64,000 nt of DNA from LMUY01 sp965199105 (lineage in GTDB: Bacteria; Pseudomonadota; Alphaproteobacteria; Acetobacterales; Acetobacteraceae). The position numbers and the translations under genes were made by a program. This document shows, one piece after another, positions 16,165-25,555 of this stretch (the stretch's first letter is position 1; the number at the start of each line of letters is the position of its first letter). The notes below the pieces were generated by a model. That model was not told where the DNA came from, did no database searches, and saw only the letters and a list, made by a program, of their open reading frames with translations. The stretch spans positions 3,410,001 through 3,474,000 of the forward strand of contig CBDAQO010000002.1 of assembly GCA_965199105.1 (NCBI GenBank), read 5' to 3'.

Positions 16165-17517
16165 ATGAGCATACGGCTACGCCACGTCATCTCTGCCCTC
16201 CTGGGTGCGGGATGTCTCCTTTTGCCCGGCCTGGCCCGCGCACAGTCGTTCGACCAATACCTGTCCCCGACGGTCCCCGGCTACGACACGCTGCGCGGCC
16301 TGGAAATCCCTGCGCGGCCTCGCACCGAGTATGACCCGCTCGGCGTCCAGGTCGGCGAGTACATCGTCCGCCCGCAGCTCGATGAAGGCGTCGGCTACGA
16401 CACCAACGTGCTCGGCACCAACCCGGCCACCGGCAGCTTCTTCGTCAGCACCGCGCCGCAGGTGTCGATCAACTCGAACTACGGCGGCAACAACTCCATC
16501 GGCGCCAATCTCGGGCTCAACAACTTCGCCTACACCGACCAGAAGCAGGAAACCCACACCGACTGGAACGCCTCGGTCGGCGGCACCTTCCAGGTCGGAC
16601 AGGACCTCCTCACCGGCTCCATCGCCGAAATCTACGCCCACGAGAACCCGACCGACATCAATAGCCCCACGCTGTTCTCGCCGCTCGGCTTCAAGGTGAC
16701 CGACCTGCGCCTGCGCTACTCGAGCCAATTCGAGTATTTCAACCTGCAGCCCAACTTCGACTACCAGGGCTACCGCTTCGACGACGTGCGGCTGCCCGGC
16801 GCCACCGTGGGCCAGCAAAGCCGCGACCGCGACGATTTCACCGGCGGGCTGACCGTCCGCTTCGGCAAAATCCCGGAGCGCAGCTTCGTCCTGGTGGTGC
16901 AGGCGACCAACTCGCACTACATCGCCAGCCAAGGCACCCCGCCGCAGGTACCAGCGCTTACCCCCCGCCCCGACTCGATCAACTACCAGGTGCTCGGCGG
17001 CGTCCAATACTCGTTTTCCGCCAACCTGCAGGCACTCGCCTTGCTCGGCTACGACCTGCAGACGTTCAACAACCGCGCCTACCAGCAAATCACCGCGCCC
17101 GTCGCGCAGGGCGTGCTCATCTGGGCGCCCTCGGGCCTGACCACCGTCACCGGACGGGTCAGCCGCACCATCGAGGACTCCATCGGCCAAACCACCTCGG
17201 GCGTGGTGCTGACCCAGGCGAGCCTCACCGTCGATCACGAATACCTGCGCAACGTCCTGCTGCAGGGCCGCTTCGGCGCGATCTCCAGCCAGTTCACCGG
17301 CAGCCAAACCCAGTCCATCTACGATTTCGGCGGGTCCGTTAGCTATTTGTTCAACCGAAACATGCGATTGACCGCTACGCTGGACTATTTCGACAGCGTC
17401 GGCAACGCGGGGAACCAATTGACACTCATTCCAGTGGCGGCGGAGGGCAACGACTTCGTCTCACTCAATAGCTATAGCCGCGAGGTCGGGCTGCTCAGCC
17501 TGCGCTTCACGCTATGA
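16165..17517 (+). CDS. Outer-membrane beta-barrel protein (BBP2-like)
   Basis: The 450-residue protein has a signal peptide (cleavage near ARAQS) and then alternating aromatic/polar strands ending in the aromatic residue pattern LLSLRFTL typical of outer-membrane barrels. Segments such as VGEYIVRPQLDEGVGYDTNVLGT match the putative beta-barrel porin-2 family often found beside alphaproteobacterial exopolysaccharide genes. ATG at 16165 follows AGGGAGGG. Its stop overlaps the next start. A role in polysaccharide passage is inferred from context. Confidence 0.8.
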   Translation: MSIRLRHVISALLGAGCLLLPGLARAQSFDQYLSPTVPGYDTLRGLEIPARPRTEYDPLGVQVGEYIVRPQLDEGVGYDTNVLGTNPATGSFFVSTAPQVSINSNYGGNNSIGANLGLNNFAYTDQKQETHTDWNASVGGTFQVGQDLLTGSIAEIYAHENPTDINSPTLFSPLGFKVTDLRLRYSSQFEYFNLQPNFDYQGYRFDDVRLPGATVGQQSRDRDDFTGGLTVRFGKIPERSFVLVVQATNSHYIASQGTPPQVPALTPRPDSINYQVLGGVQYSFSANLQALALLGYDLQTFNNRAYQQITAPVAQGVLIWAPSGLTTVTGRVSRTIEDSIGQTTSGVVLTQASLTVDHEYLRNVLLQGRFGAISSQFTGSQTQSIYDFGGSVSYLFNRNMRLTATLDYFDSVGNAGNQLTLIPVAAEGNDFVSLNSYSREVGLLSLRFTL

Positions 17518-18281
17518 TGCGCCTGGCTGCCGTGGTCTGCCTCCTGGCCGGCACCTGGCTTGCCACCAGCACGGCCCAAGCCCAGCGCCTGCGCGCCGCC
17601 CACGTGCTGCCGCAGATCGCCCGCGCGCTGGCTTCGCCGCAAACCGCCTGCCAGGCCGCCATCGCCGCCGCAGAGACCGCACACGGCATCCCGACTGGCT
17701 TCCTGCTGGCCATTGGCCGGGTGGAGAGCGGGCGCCTCAACCCGCAGAACGGCAGCGTGCAGCCTTGGCCGTGGACGATTGATATCGACGCCAAGGGCAC
17801 CTTCTTCGACAGCCGGTCGGACGCGGTTGCCTTCGTCGAAACCGCCCAGCAGGCCGGCATCCAATCCATCGACGTCGGCTGCATGCAGGTCAACCTGCTG
17901 CAACATCCGGACGCCTTCGCCACCCTGGACGATGCATTCGACCCGGTGGTCAACGCCAACTACGCCGCCCGTTTCCTGGTCGACCTCGAGCACGAAGCGG
18001 GCGACTGGGTCACTGCCGCCGGCCTCTATCACTCCCGCACCGAGGCGCTCGCCGCCCCCTATCGGGACGCGGTGGCGCTCCGGTTTGGTGGCGTCGCCGG
18101 CCTGCCCCACCCCGTCGCCGCGCCCGCCCCGCCCCGCCCGGTCGACCAACTGGCACAAGCCTGGGGCGCCACCCTGCCCAAGCCGGCCAGCGAGCCCGGG
18201 AGTCTGCACCTGTGGCCCAAGCCGGCCGCGCCAACGCCGCAGTTGCACACTGTGGCAACTCTGCAACTATCGTCCCGCTGA
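17514..18281 (+). CDS. Lytic transglycosylase-like (SLT domain) secreted protein
   Basis: The 255-residue protein begins with a signal peptide ending near AQAQ and has an SLT-type lysozyme domain: IPTGFLLAIGRVESGRLN with the catalytic Glu in RVESG, then IDVGCMQVNL and FDPVVNANYAARFL. These enzymes cleave peptidoglycan glycan strands and often open the wall for export machines. The Pro/Ala-rich C-terminus (from ~200) is low complexity. The gene overlaps the barrel gene by 4 bases, so wall opening for polysaccharide export is a reasonable inference. Confidence 0.82.
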   Translation: MMRLAAVVCLLAGTWLATSTAQAQRLRAAHVLPQIARALASPQTACQAAIAAAETAHGIPTGFLLAIGRVESGRLNPQNGSVQPWPWTIDIDAKGTFFDSRSDAVAFVETAQQAGIQSIDVGCMQVNLLQHPDAFATLDDAFDPVVNANYAARFLVDLEHEAGDWVTAAGLYHSRTEALAAPYRDAVALRFGGVAGLPHPVAAPAPPRPVDQLAQAWGATLPKPASEPGSLHLWPKPAAPTPQLHTVATLQLSSR

Positions 18282-18351
18282 TGCGGCGGCCCGTGGCACC
18301 TCGACCATTATTTGTGTAACTGGAACGAGCACACAGCTCGGTGGAGAAGCG

Positions 18352-18945
18352 GTGAAAAGAAGTTCTGGCCTGCCCGGTAAAGCCGGGTCCTCGCGCTGGC
18401 TGCCAACCATGCTGATGCTTGCGGTAGGCCTGGCGTCCTGCGCCCCCGGGTCCGGACTGCCGCCTTTGCCGCCCGCGAGCGACAATGCCTACCATCTCGG
18501 GCCAGGCGACCAGGTGCGCATCATCACCTTCGGCGAAGACACGCTGACCGGTGAGTTCCGCCTCAGCGACAGCGGCAACATTGCCGTCCCGCTGCTCGGC
18601 AGCGTCCGCGCGGCAGGCATGACGCCGGGTCTGCTCGCCAGCACCATCGAGAGCGACCTCAAGCAGCGCAACCTGTTCAAGAACCCCAGCGTGTCGGTCG
18701 AAATCCTGGCCTACCGCCCGTTCTTCATCCTGGGCGAGGTCAACAAGCCCGGCCAGTACCCCTTCCAGCCTGGCATGACGGTGCTGACCGCGGTGGCCGT
18801 CGGCGGCGGCTTCACCTACCGCGCGGTGCAGGGCTACGCGTCCATCGTGCGCGAGGAAGGTAATCACGCCGAGGAAGGCAAGGTCACCCGCTCCACCCTG
18901 GTCGAGCCCGGCGACACCATCACCATCTTCGAACGGCGCTTCTAA
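18352..18945 (+). CDS. Polysaccharide export lipoprotein (Wza/Poly_export family)
   Basis: The 197-residue protein has a lipobox ending VGLASC, then the Poly_export domain (YHLGPGDQVRI, GEFRLSDSGNIAVPLLGSV, LKQRNLFKNPSVSVE) and one SLBB repeat (FFILGEVNKPGQYPF, VLTAVAVGGGFT). It is short compared with ~380-residue Wza and lacks the C-terminal outer-membrane helix, matching the compact OPX type. GTG at 18352 is preceded by GGAG. A longer frame upstream overlaps the transglycosylase gene and is not homologous. No Wzc-like kinase is nearby. A terminator-like stem follows. Confidence 0.85.
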   Translation: MKRSSGLPGKAGSSRWLPTMLMLAVGLASCAPGSGLPPLPPASDNAYHLGPGDQVRIITFGEDTLTGEFRLSDSGNIAVPLLGSVRAAGMTPGLLASTIESDLKQRNLFKNPSVSVEILAYRPFFILGEVNKPGQYPFQPGMTVLTAVAVGGGFTYRAVQGYASIVREEGNHAEEGKVTRSTLVEPGDTITIFERRF

Positions 18946-18953
18946 CGGCGAAC

Positions 18954-18980
18954 GCCCCCTCCCGCCGCGTGGGAGGGGGC
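18954..18980 (+). terminator. Stem-loop terminator after the export gene
   Basis: GCCCCCTCCC and GGGAGGGGGC form a perfect 10-base stem around a 7-base loop, 8 bases after the export lipoprotein stop. No T-run follows, so termination strength is uncertain. Confidence 0.65.
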
Positions 18981-19096
18981 CGGGTTGGGGCAAGCGCCCG
19001 CGCACGCCAATTGTCAGACCCCACGGCCCCTCGTAGGATCACGCGACGACGACCATTGCAATCAAGGCCGGAATGGCCGCACGGAGGGGAACGACC

Positions 19097-20170
19097 ATGG
19101 CAACGGCAGCATCGAGCACGGCCACCCGATACCTATCGTCGAGGCTTCGCTACGGATTGCTGGCCGCAGCCGCGCTCATCGCCGCGTGCCCCGTCGCCCG
19201 CGCCCAAGGCACCGCCCAGGGTGGCGCGCAAGTGGTCGGCCAGACCTCCAACGAGTCCTGCACCAACCCCGCCCCGAGCCACACCCCGCTCAGCGGCATG
19301 GTGGTCGGCTTCTCGCAGTCCGAAAATGAGCAGAACCCGTTCCGCGCCGCCGAGACCGACTCCGTCCGCGACGCAGCCAAGCAGGCCGGCGTGTCCCGCC
19401 TGCTCTACACTAACGCCAACGACGACCAGGCCAAGCAGGTCGCCGACGTCGAAAGCATGATCGCACAGGGCGCCCAAGCCATCATCGTGGCCCCGCTGAA
19501 CGCCACCGGCCTGCAGCCCGCGCTCGCCCAGGCGGCCGCCAAGCACATCCCCGTCGTCACCATCGACCGCGCCACCGCCGGCGCCGTCTGCACCGACTTC
19601 ATCACCAATATCGGCTCCAACTTCCTGGTCCAAGGCCAGCGCGCCGCCGACGCCTTGGCCCAAGCCACCGACGGCAAGGCCAAGATCCTTGAAATCCAGG
19701 GCGCCTACGGCAACTCGGTCGAAACCGAGCGCACCCAGGGCTTTGCCGACCAGCTCAAGCAGCATCCCGGCATGGCGATCCTGGCCGCGCAACCCGGCAA
19801 CTGGTCCGCCACCGACGCCCAGCGCGTGATGGAGCAGCTCCTGCTCGCCCACCCCGACGCCACCGCGCTCTACGCCCAAGCCGACGTGATGGCGCTCGGC
19901 GCCATGCGGGCCATCCAGCAAGCCGGCAAGACTGCCGGCAAGGATTTGGCCATCGTCAGCATCGACGGCACCAAGGCGCTGGTGCAGGCCATCGAGCAGG
20001 GCCGCGCCGAGGCGGACATCGAAACCAACCCGCGCTTCGGCCCGCTCTCCTTCCAGGCCATCGCCGCATGGTACGACGGCAAGCCGGTGCCGCAGAAGCT
20101 CATCATGGAGGACGCGCTCTACGACCGCGCCAACGCCGCCACCGCCCTCAGCAGCGGCAAGCCATACTAG
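19097..20170 (+). CDS. ytfQ: Sugar ABC transporter periplasmic binding protein (YtfQ-like)
   Basis: The 357-residue protein has a signal peptide ending near ARAQG and a periplasmic binding protein-4 fold. The first strand, VVGFSQSENEQNPFRAAET, closely resembles YtfQ, the galactofuranose-binding protein, and MIAQGAQAIIVAPLNATG and VVTIDRA follow. ATG at 19097 is preceded by GGAGGGG. An ATPase and two permeases follow in order, making a complete YtfQRT-YjfF-type importer. Galactofuranose or another sugar (for example an arabinose-type pentose) is the probable ligand. A pair of Cys near the mature N-terminus and Cys in TAGAVCTDF may form a disulfide. Confidence 0.85.
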   Translation: MATAASSTATRYLSSRLRYGLLAAAALIAACPVARAQGTAQGGAQVVGQTSNESCTNPAPSHTPLSGMVVGFSQSENEQNPFRAAETDSVRDAAKQAGVSRLLYTNANDDQAKQVADVESMIAQGAQAIIVAPLNATGLQPALAQAAAKHIPVVTIDRATAGAVCTDFITNIGSNFLVQGQRAADALAQATDGKAKILEIQGAYGNSVETERTQGFADQLKQHPGMAILAAQPGNWSATDAQRVMEQLLLAHPDATALYAQADVMALGAMRAIQQAGKTAGKDLAIVSIDGTKALVQAIEQGRAEADIETNPRFGPLSFQAIAAWYDGKPVPQKLIMEDALYDRANAATALSSGKPY

Positions 20171-20178
20171 GCTCTCCA

Positions 20179-21735
20179 TTGCCCCCGCAGGCGACTGCAG
20201 CAGCCTCGCTCCCGGTGCTGCAAACCCACAACCTGTCCAAGCAGTTCGGCCCGGTCGCCGCCTTGCGAGACGTCTCCATCAGCCTGGCCGCCGGCGAAGT
20301 CCACGGCCTGGTGGGCGAAAACGGCGCCGGCAAGTCCACCCTCATTAAGCTGTTGACCGGCTTCCACACGCCCAGCAGCGGTGAAATCCGCCTCCACGGC
20401 GCCCCGGCCCAGTTCGACAGCCCACGCGCCGCCCAAGCCGCCGGGATCGCGGCCGTCTACCAGGAGATCAACCTGATCCCCGAGCGCAGCGTCGCCGCCA
20501 ACATCTTCCTTGCCCGCGAACCTCGCCGCTTTCGCTTGCTCACCGACACCACCCGCATGGTGGACGAAGCCGCCGCCATCCTCGCCCGCTACCACCTCGC
20601 CATCGACCCGCGCGCGCCCTTGCGCAGCCTTGGCCTCGGCCTGCAGCAAATGGTCTCCATTGCCCGCGTGGTCTCGCTCGGCGCCCGCGTCGTGATCATG
20701 GACGAGCCCACCTCCGCCCTCGCCAGCGCCGAGGTGGACATCCTCTACGGCGCCGTCGGCCAACTCCGCGACGAGGGCCGCGCCATCGTCTATGTCAGCC
20801 ACCGCCTGTCCGAGTGCTACCATCTGTGCGACCGCCTCACCGTCCTGCGCGATGGCCGGGTGGTGCAGAGCGCTGCCACGGCCGACCTGCCCCGCGCCCG
20901 GCTGGTCGCCGCCATGCTCGGTCGCGAAACCACCACCGCCGCCCAAGCCCCCGCGCCGGCTGCCCGCGTTGCCAACACTACCGCCGCCGCCGCGCTCACC
21001 GTCCGCGGCCTGCACTGGCGCAGCCGGGTCCGCGACGTCTCGTTCAGCGTGCAGCGCGGCGAAATCCTGGGCCTGGTCGGGCTGCTCGGCGCCGGCCGCA
21101 CCGAGACCTTCAAGGCCATCTACGGCGCCGAACCACCCGACCGCGGCGACGTCGCCATCGCCGGCCGCGCCCTGCCCGCCCGCAGCCCCGCCGCCAGCAT
21201 CCGCCATGGCCTGGCCTTCCTCAGCGAGGACCGCCGCTCCGAGGGCATCTTCGCCAAGCTTTCCGTGCGCGCCAACCTCACCGCCGCCGTGCTCCCCGCA
21301 ATCTCCCGCTGCGGCGTCATCTCCCGCCGCAAGCAAACCGCGCTTGTCACCCGCGCCATCCGCGACCTCGGCATCAAGACCGCCAGCCCCGACGCCCCGA
21401 TCGCCTCGTTGTCCGGCGGCAACCAGCAGAAGGTGCTGATCGCCCGCGCGCTCTGCACCAACCCGAGCGTGGTGATGCTGGATGACCCCACCCGCGGGAT
21501 CGACGTCGGCGCCAAGGCCGAGGTGCACCGCGTGGTGCGTGCCCTCGCCGCGGACGGGCTGGGCGTGGTGGTCACCTCCTCCGAAATCGAGGAGGTGCTC
21601 GATCTGGCCAGCCGCATCCTGGTGCTCAACGAGGGCGAAATCATCGGCGAGCTCGACACCGCCGGGCGCGACCCAGACGACATCATCGCCCTCCTGGTCG
21701 CCGGCAAGCCCGCCCCCGAACACCAGGCCGCATGA
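20179..21735 (+). CDS. ytfR: Sugar ABC transporter ATP-binding protein (double domain, YtfR-like)
   Basis: The ~518-residue protein holds two ABC domains. The first has GENGAGKST and a degenerate signature LGLGLQQMV, the second has GLLGAGRTE as a modified P-loop and LSGGNQQK, which is the usual split of sugar ABC ATPases of the RbsA/YtfR type. It powers import with the permeases that follow. No ATG fits: TTG at 20179 is the best placed start, 8 bases after the ytfQ stop, with GTG at 20215 as an alternative. The stop overlaps the ytfT start by 4 bases. Confidence 0.88.
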   Translation: MPPQATAAASLPVLQTHNLSKQFGPVAALRDVSISLAAGEVHGLVGENGAGKSTLIKLLTGFHTPSSGEIRLHGAPAQFDSPRAAQAAGIAAVYQEINLIPERSVAANIFLAREPRRFRLLTDTTRMVDEAAAILARYHLAIDPRAPLRSLGLGLQQMVSIARVVSLGARVVIMDEPTSALASAEVDILYGAVGQLRDEGRAIVYVSHRLSECYHLCDRLTVLRDGRVVQSAATADLPRARLVAAMLGRETTTAAQAPAPAARVANTTAAAALTVRGLHWRSRVRDVSFSVQRGEILGLVGLLGAGRTETFKAIYGAEPPDRGDVAIAGRALPARSPAASIRHGLAFLSEDRRSEGIFAKLSVRANLTAAVLPAISRCGVISRRKQTALVTRAIRDLGIKTASPDAPIASLSGGNQQKVLIARALCTNPSVVMLDDPTRGIDVGAKAEVHRVVRALAADGLGVVVTSSEIEEVLDLASRILVLNEGEIIGELDTAGRDPDDIIALLVAGKPAPEHQAA

Positions 21736-22697
21736 GCCAGCCGCTCGCCGCCGCCGCCCCGCGCAGCCGCCCCCGGCTCGACCCGGCGCGCCTGCGCGCG
21801 GCCAGCGTCTACCTTGCCTTCGCCGCTCTCGTCCTGCTCGACCTCGCCATCACCCCCGGCTTCCGCAACCCCGCCGTGCTGCGCAGCCTGCTGTTCGAAG
21901 CCGCGCCCGTCCTGCTCATCGCGCTCGGCCAAAGCCTGGCCATCGGCACCCGCGGCATCGACCTGTCGGTCGGCTCCGTCATGGCGCTCAGCTCCGCCGT
22001 CATCGGTGTGGCGCTTCCCCTCGGCCAGGGGGTCGCGCTCCCGCTCGGCATCGCCGCCGGCCTGGTCTGCGGCCTGCTGAACGGCGCCCTGGTCGCGGTG
22101 CTGCGCATCGATCCGCTGATCTCGAGCCTGTCCCTCCTGGTCGCCGCCCGCGGCCTAGCCCAAGCCATCCTGGGTGGCGCCCGCACCGACCTGCCGTTCG
22201 ACGGCCCCATCCCCTGGCTCGGCGCCACCGCGGTCGGCGGCCTGCCCGTCACCGCCCTGATCGCCCTGGCCGGCGCTGCCGCCTTCGCCTTCCTGGTCCA
22301 TGCCACCGTGTTCGGCCAATACGCCATCTTCGCCGGCGCCAGCCGCACCGCCGCCGCCCTGGCCGGCCAACCCGTGCGCCGCACCCTGGCCCTGGTCTAC
22401 GCGCTCAGCGGCCTGCTCGCCGGGGCCGCCGGGCTGTTCGCCACCGCGCGACTCGGCGCCGCGGACCCCAACTACATCGGCGTCCAATTCGAACTGGACG
22501 CCATCGCCGCCGCCGTCATCGGCGGCACCCCACTCTCCGGCGGACGCGTCCGCGTGCTCGGCACCGTGTTTGGCGTGCTGCTGCTCCAAGTGCTGGACGC
22601 GAGCTTCATCATGAACAACGTCAGCGCAACCTACGCGCAAATCCTTAAAGCCGCGTTTATCGTGGGCGCGCTCTATCTGCAGCGCGCCGGGGCATGA
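21732..22697 (+). CDS. ytfT: Sugar ABC transporter permease (YtfT-like)
   Basis: The 321-residue membrane protein has about nine hydrophobic helices and the RbsC-family hallmark RGIDLSVGSVMALSS near residues 74-89, plus the late AAAVIGGTPLSGGRVRVLGT loop that contacts the ATPase. It forms one half of the transport channel. ATG overlaps the ATPase TGA by 4 bases, and its own stop overlaps the next gene by 4 bases. Confidence 0.88.
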   Translation: MSQPLAAAAPRSRPRLDPARLRAASVYLAFAALVLLDLAITPGFRNPAVLRSLLFEAAPVLLIALGQSLAIGTRGIDLSVGSVMALSSAVIGVALPLGQGVALPLGIAAGLVCGLLNGALVAVLRIDPLISSLSLLVAARGLAQAILGGARTDLPFDGPIPWLGATAVGGLPVTALIALAGAAAFAFLVHATVFGQYAIFAGASRTAAALAGQPVRRTLALVYALSGLLAGAAGLFATARLGAADPNYIGVQFELDAIAAAVIGGTPLSGGRVRVLGTVFGVLLLQVLDASFIMNNVSATYAQILKAAFIVGALYLQRAGA

Positions 22698-23665
22698 GCG
22701 CCAGCACGGCGCCCACCGTTCGCCGGGCCCAACTGATCGGCCTGCTGCAATCGCGCGGCGCGCTCCTGGTCCTGCTCGCCGCCATCGCCCTTGCCGCCGC
22801 GCTATTCCCCGACTTCCTCCACGTCGGCAACCTGTCCGACATCGTCACTGCCGCCAGCTTCCTCGGCCTGGTCACCGCCGGGCAAACCCTGGTCATCATC
22901 CTCGGCGGCTTCGACCTCTCGGTCGGCTCCATGGTGGGCCTCGGCACCGTGCTGGCCGCCTTTGCCCAACCCTACGGCTGGCTCCCCGCCCTGCTACTAC
23001 CGATCGCCGTCGGCGCGGGCGTCGGCCTGGTCGAGGGTCTGCTGATCGCCCGCATACGCATGGCCCCGTTCATCGTCACCCTCGCCTCGCTGCTCGCCCT
23101 CAAGGGTGCGGCGATCGCGCTGGCCGGCGAAAGCATGGTCATCGCCACGCCGGGCTTCTTCGGCCTGATCGCCAACGGCCATATCGCCGGCGTCAGCAGC
23201 CTCGTCCTCATCCTGGCCGCCGTGTTCGCGCTCGGCGCCCTGCTGCTCAATCGCACCCCGTTCGGCGCCGCCATCTTCGCCGTCGGCGGCAACGAGGAGG
23301 CCGCCCGCATGCTCGGCATCCGCGTCGAACGCACCAAGATCCTCACCTACTGTCTCAGCGGCGCGCTCGCCGGCCTCTCCGGCGCCCTGCTCGCCGCGCG
23401 CCTCAGCAGCGGCCTTTCCACCGCGGGCACCGGGTATGAGCTGCAATCCATCGCCGCCGCCGTCATCGGGGGCGTCCTGCTCACCGGCGGCGTCGGCACC
23501 ATGCTCGGCGCCCTGTCCGGGGTGCTGCTGCTGGGCCTGATCAACAACGTCATCAACCAGATCGGCTCGCTCAGCGCCGCCTACCAGGGCCTCACCAGCG
23601 GCGCCTTCCTGCTCGCCGCCGTGATCATCCAGTCCACCCTCACCCGCACCAAGCAAAGCGGCTAG
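22694..23665 (+). CDS. yjfF: Sugar ABC transporter permease (YjfF-like)
   Basis: The 323-residue membrane protein is the second RbsC-family permease, with GGFDLSVGSMVGLGT, GGNEEAARMLGIRVERTK and AAAVIGGVLLTGGVGTMLG. Having two different permeases is characteristic of YtfQRT-YjfF systems and separates this importer from ribose systems with a single permease gene. It ends 16 bases before the convergent dehydratase gene, with no obvious terminator between. Confidence 0.88.
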   Translation: MSASTAPTVRRAQLIGLLQSRGALLVLLAAIALAAALFPDFLHVGNLSDIVTAASFLGLVTAGQTLVIILGGFDLSVGSMVGLGTVLAAFAQPYGWLPALLLPIAVGAGVGLVEGLLIARIRMAPFIVTLASLLALKGAAIALAGESMVIATPGFFGLIANGHIAGVSSLVLILAAVFALGALLLNRTPFGAAIFAVGGNEEAARMLGIRVERTKILTYCLSGALAGLSGALLAARLSSGLSTAGTGYELQSIAAAVIGGVLLTGGVGTMLGALSGVLLLGLINNVINQIGSLSAAYQGLTSGAFLLAAVIIQSTLTRTKQSG

Positions 23666-23681
23666 CTCAGCCCGCTCCCTC

Positions 23682-25475
23682 TTAGTAAATCGCCGGCTCG
23701 TCCACCGGCGCACCGAACTGGGTGCGCAGGAAGTCGAAGTCGCAACCCTCGTTGGCTTGCTCGATGTGCTTGGTGAACACCCAGCCATAGCCCCGCTCGA
23801 ACCGCGGCGCCGGCGGCACCCAAGCGGCCCGACGCTGCGCCAGGTCCGCCTCCGACACCGCCATGTCGATGCGGCGCGCCGGCACGTCCACCGTCACGAT
23901 GTCGCCCGTGCGCAGCAGCGCCAGCGGGCCGCCGACATAGCTCTCCGGCGCCACGTGCAGCACGCAGGCGCCGTAGCTGGTCCCGCTCATGCGGGCGTCG
24001 GACAGGCGCAGCATGTCCCGGTAGCCCTGCTTCAGCAGCGCTTTGGGCATCGGCAGCATGCCCCATTCCGGCATGCCGGGTCCGCCCTGGGGCCCGGCGT
24101 TGCGCAGCACCAGGACGTGGTCGGGCGTGATGTCGAGGCTTTCGTCGTCCATCGCGCGCTTCAGGCTCGGATAATCGTCGAACACCAGCGCCGGGCCGGA
24201 GTGGCGCAGGAAGCGCTGGTCCATCGCGGCCGGCTTGATCACGCAGCCGGCCGGGGCGAGGTTGCCGGTGAGCACGGCCAGCGAGCCCTCGCCGTAGATC
24301 GGGCGGCTGGTGGGGCGGATCACGTCGTCGTTGTAGACCTTGGCGCCGGCGATGCCCTCGCCCAGGCTGCGCCCGCTCACCGTCATGCAGTCCAGGTGGA
24401 GATGCTCGCGGAGTTCGCCCATCAGGGCGCGGATGCCGCCAGCGTAGAAAAAATCCTCCATCAGGTAGCTGTCACCGCTGGGCCGCACGTTGCCGATCAC
24501 CGGAACGCGGCGGCTGAAGCGCTCGAAATCGGCCAGCCCGATCGCCTGCCCGGCCCGCTTCGCCATCGCGATGACGTGGATGATGGCATTGGTGGAGCAC
24601 CCCATCGCCATGGCCACCGCGATGGCGTTCTCGAACGCGGCATGGGTTTGGATGGTCTGCGGCGTGAGGTCCTCCCAGACCATGTCCACGATGCGGCGGC
24701 CGGACTCGGAGGCCAGGCGGATGTGCCCGGCGTCCGCCGCGGGAATGGACGAACCGCCCGGCAGCACCATGCCAAGCGCTTCGGCAATGGCGGTCATGGT
24801 GCTGGCGGTGCCCATGGTCATGCAGGTGCCGTAGGAGCGGGCGATGCCGGCTTCCACGCCGAGCCAGTCCTGGTCGGTAATCTGGCCGGCGCGCAGCTCG
24901 TCCCAGTATTTCCAGCTATCGCTGCCGGAGCCGAGCACGCGGCCCTGCCAGTTGCCGCGCAACATCGGGCCGGCGGGCAGGAAGATCGCCGGCAGGTTCA
25001 TGCTGGTGGCGCCCAGCAGCAAAGCGGGGGTGGTCTTGTCGCACCCGCCCATCAGCACGGCGCCGTCCACCGGGTGGGAGCGCAGCAGCTCCTCGGTCTC
25101 CATGGCCAGCATGTTGCGGTACATCATCGTGGTGGGCTTGACGAAGGTCTCGCTGAGCGACAGCGCCGGCAGCTCGACGGGAAAGCCGCCGGCCATCAGA
25201 ATGCCGCGCTTCACGTCGTCCACGCGCTGTTTGAAATGAGCGTGGCAGGGCTGCAGGTCGGACCAGGTGTTGATGATCGCGATCACCGGCTTGCCGGTCC
25301 ATTCCTCCGGCGCGTAGCCCATCTGCATAGCGCGGCTGCGATGGCCGAAGCTGCGCAGGTCGGCCGGGCCGAACCAGCGGACAGAGCGCAACTGCCCCGG
25401 CTGCTTGCGGTGCACCCCCGTGCGGGTGACCGGGCCCGGCTCCAGTTCCGGAACGGGGACGGGTGTGTCGGGCAT
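23682..25475 (-). CDS. IlvD/Edd-family dehydratase, probably L-arabinonate-type sugar-acid dehydratase
   Basis: The 597-residue protein has the IlvD/Edd features: NTWSDLQPCHAHF, GAVLMGGCDKTTPA and SYGTCMTMGTAST, whose cysteines coordinate a 2Fe-2S cluster, then NVRPSGDSYLMEDF and GPQGGPGMPEWG. The N-terminal RSVRWFGPADLRSFGHRSR segment and total length fit the L-arabinonate / sugar-acid branch rather than branched-chain amino-acid IlvD. It would dehydrate an aldonic acid to a 2-keto-3-deoxy acid. It converges on the sugar importer, which suggests shared sugar use. Confidence 0.85.
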   Translation of the reverse strand: MPDTPVPVPELEPGPVTRTGVHRKQPGQLRSVRWFGPADLRSFGHRSRAMQMGYAPEEWTGKPVIAIINTWSDLQPCHAHFKQRVDDVKRGILMAGGFPVELPALSLSETFVKPTTMMYRNMLAMETEELLRSHPVDGAVLMGGCDKTTPALLLGATSMNLPAIFLPAGPMLRGNWQGRVLGSGSDSWKYWDELRAGQITDQDWLGVEAGIARSYGTCMTMGTASTMTAIAEALGMVLPGGSSIPAADAGHIRLASESGRRIVDMVWEDLTPQTIQTHAAFENAIAVAMAMGCSTNAIIHVIAMAKRAGQAIGLADFERFSRRVPVIGNVRPSGDSYLMEDFFYAGGIRALMGELREHLHLDCMTVSGRSLGEGIAGAKVYNDDVIRPTSRPIYGEGSLAVLTGNLAPAGCVIKPAAMDQRFLRHSGPALVFDDYPSLKRAMDDESLDITPDHVLVLRNAGPQGGPGMPEWGMLPMPKALLKQGYRDMLRLSDARMSGTSYGACVLHVAPESYVGGPLALLRTGDIVTVDVPARRIDMAVSEADLAQRRAAWVPPAPRFERGYGWVFTKHIEQANEGCDFDFLRTQFGAPVDEPAIY

Positions 25476-25555
25476 GGATGCGGCCTCCAGTTGGCCCGGC
25501 TTTCAGTCCGCCGAGCTCGTTCGCAGCGTCACTCCAAGGGCAGCGGTTTGCGCCC

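Noticed and set aside
16177..17418. Long antisense frame opposite the outer-membrane barrel
   Set aside because: Long frames on the opposite strand are expected at this GC content. The plus-strand reading has a signal peptide and barrel strands; the antisense reading has no recognisable domain.
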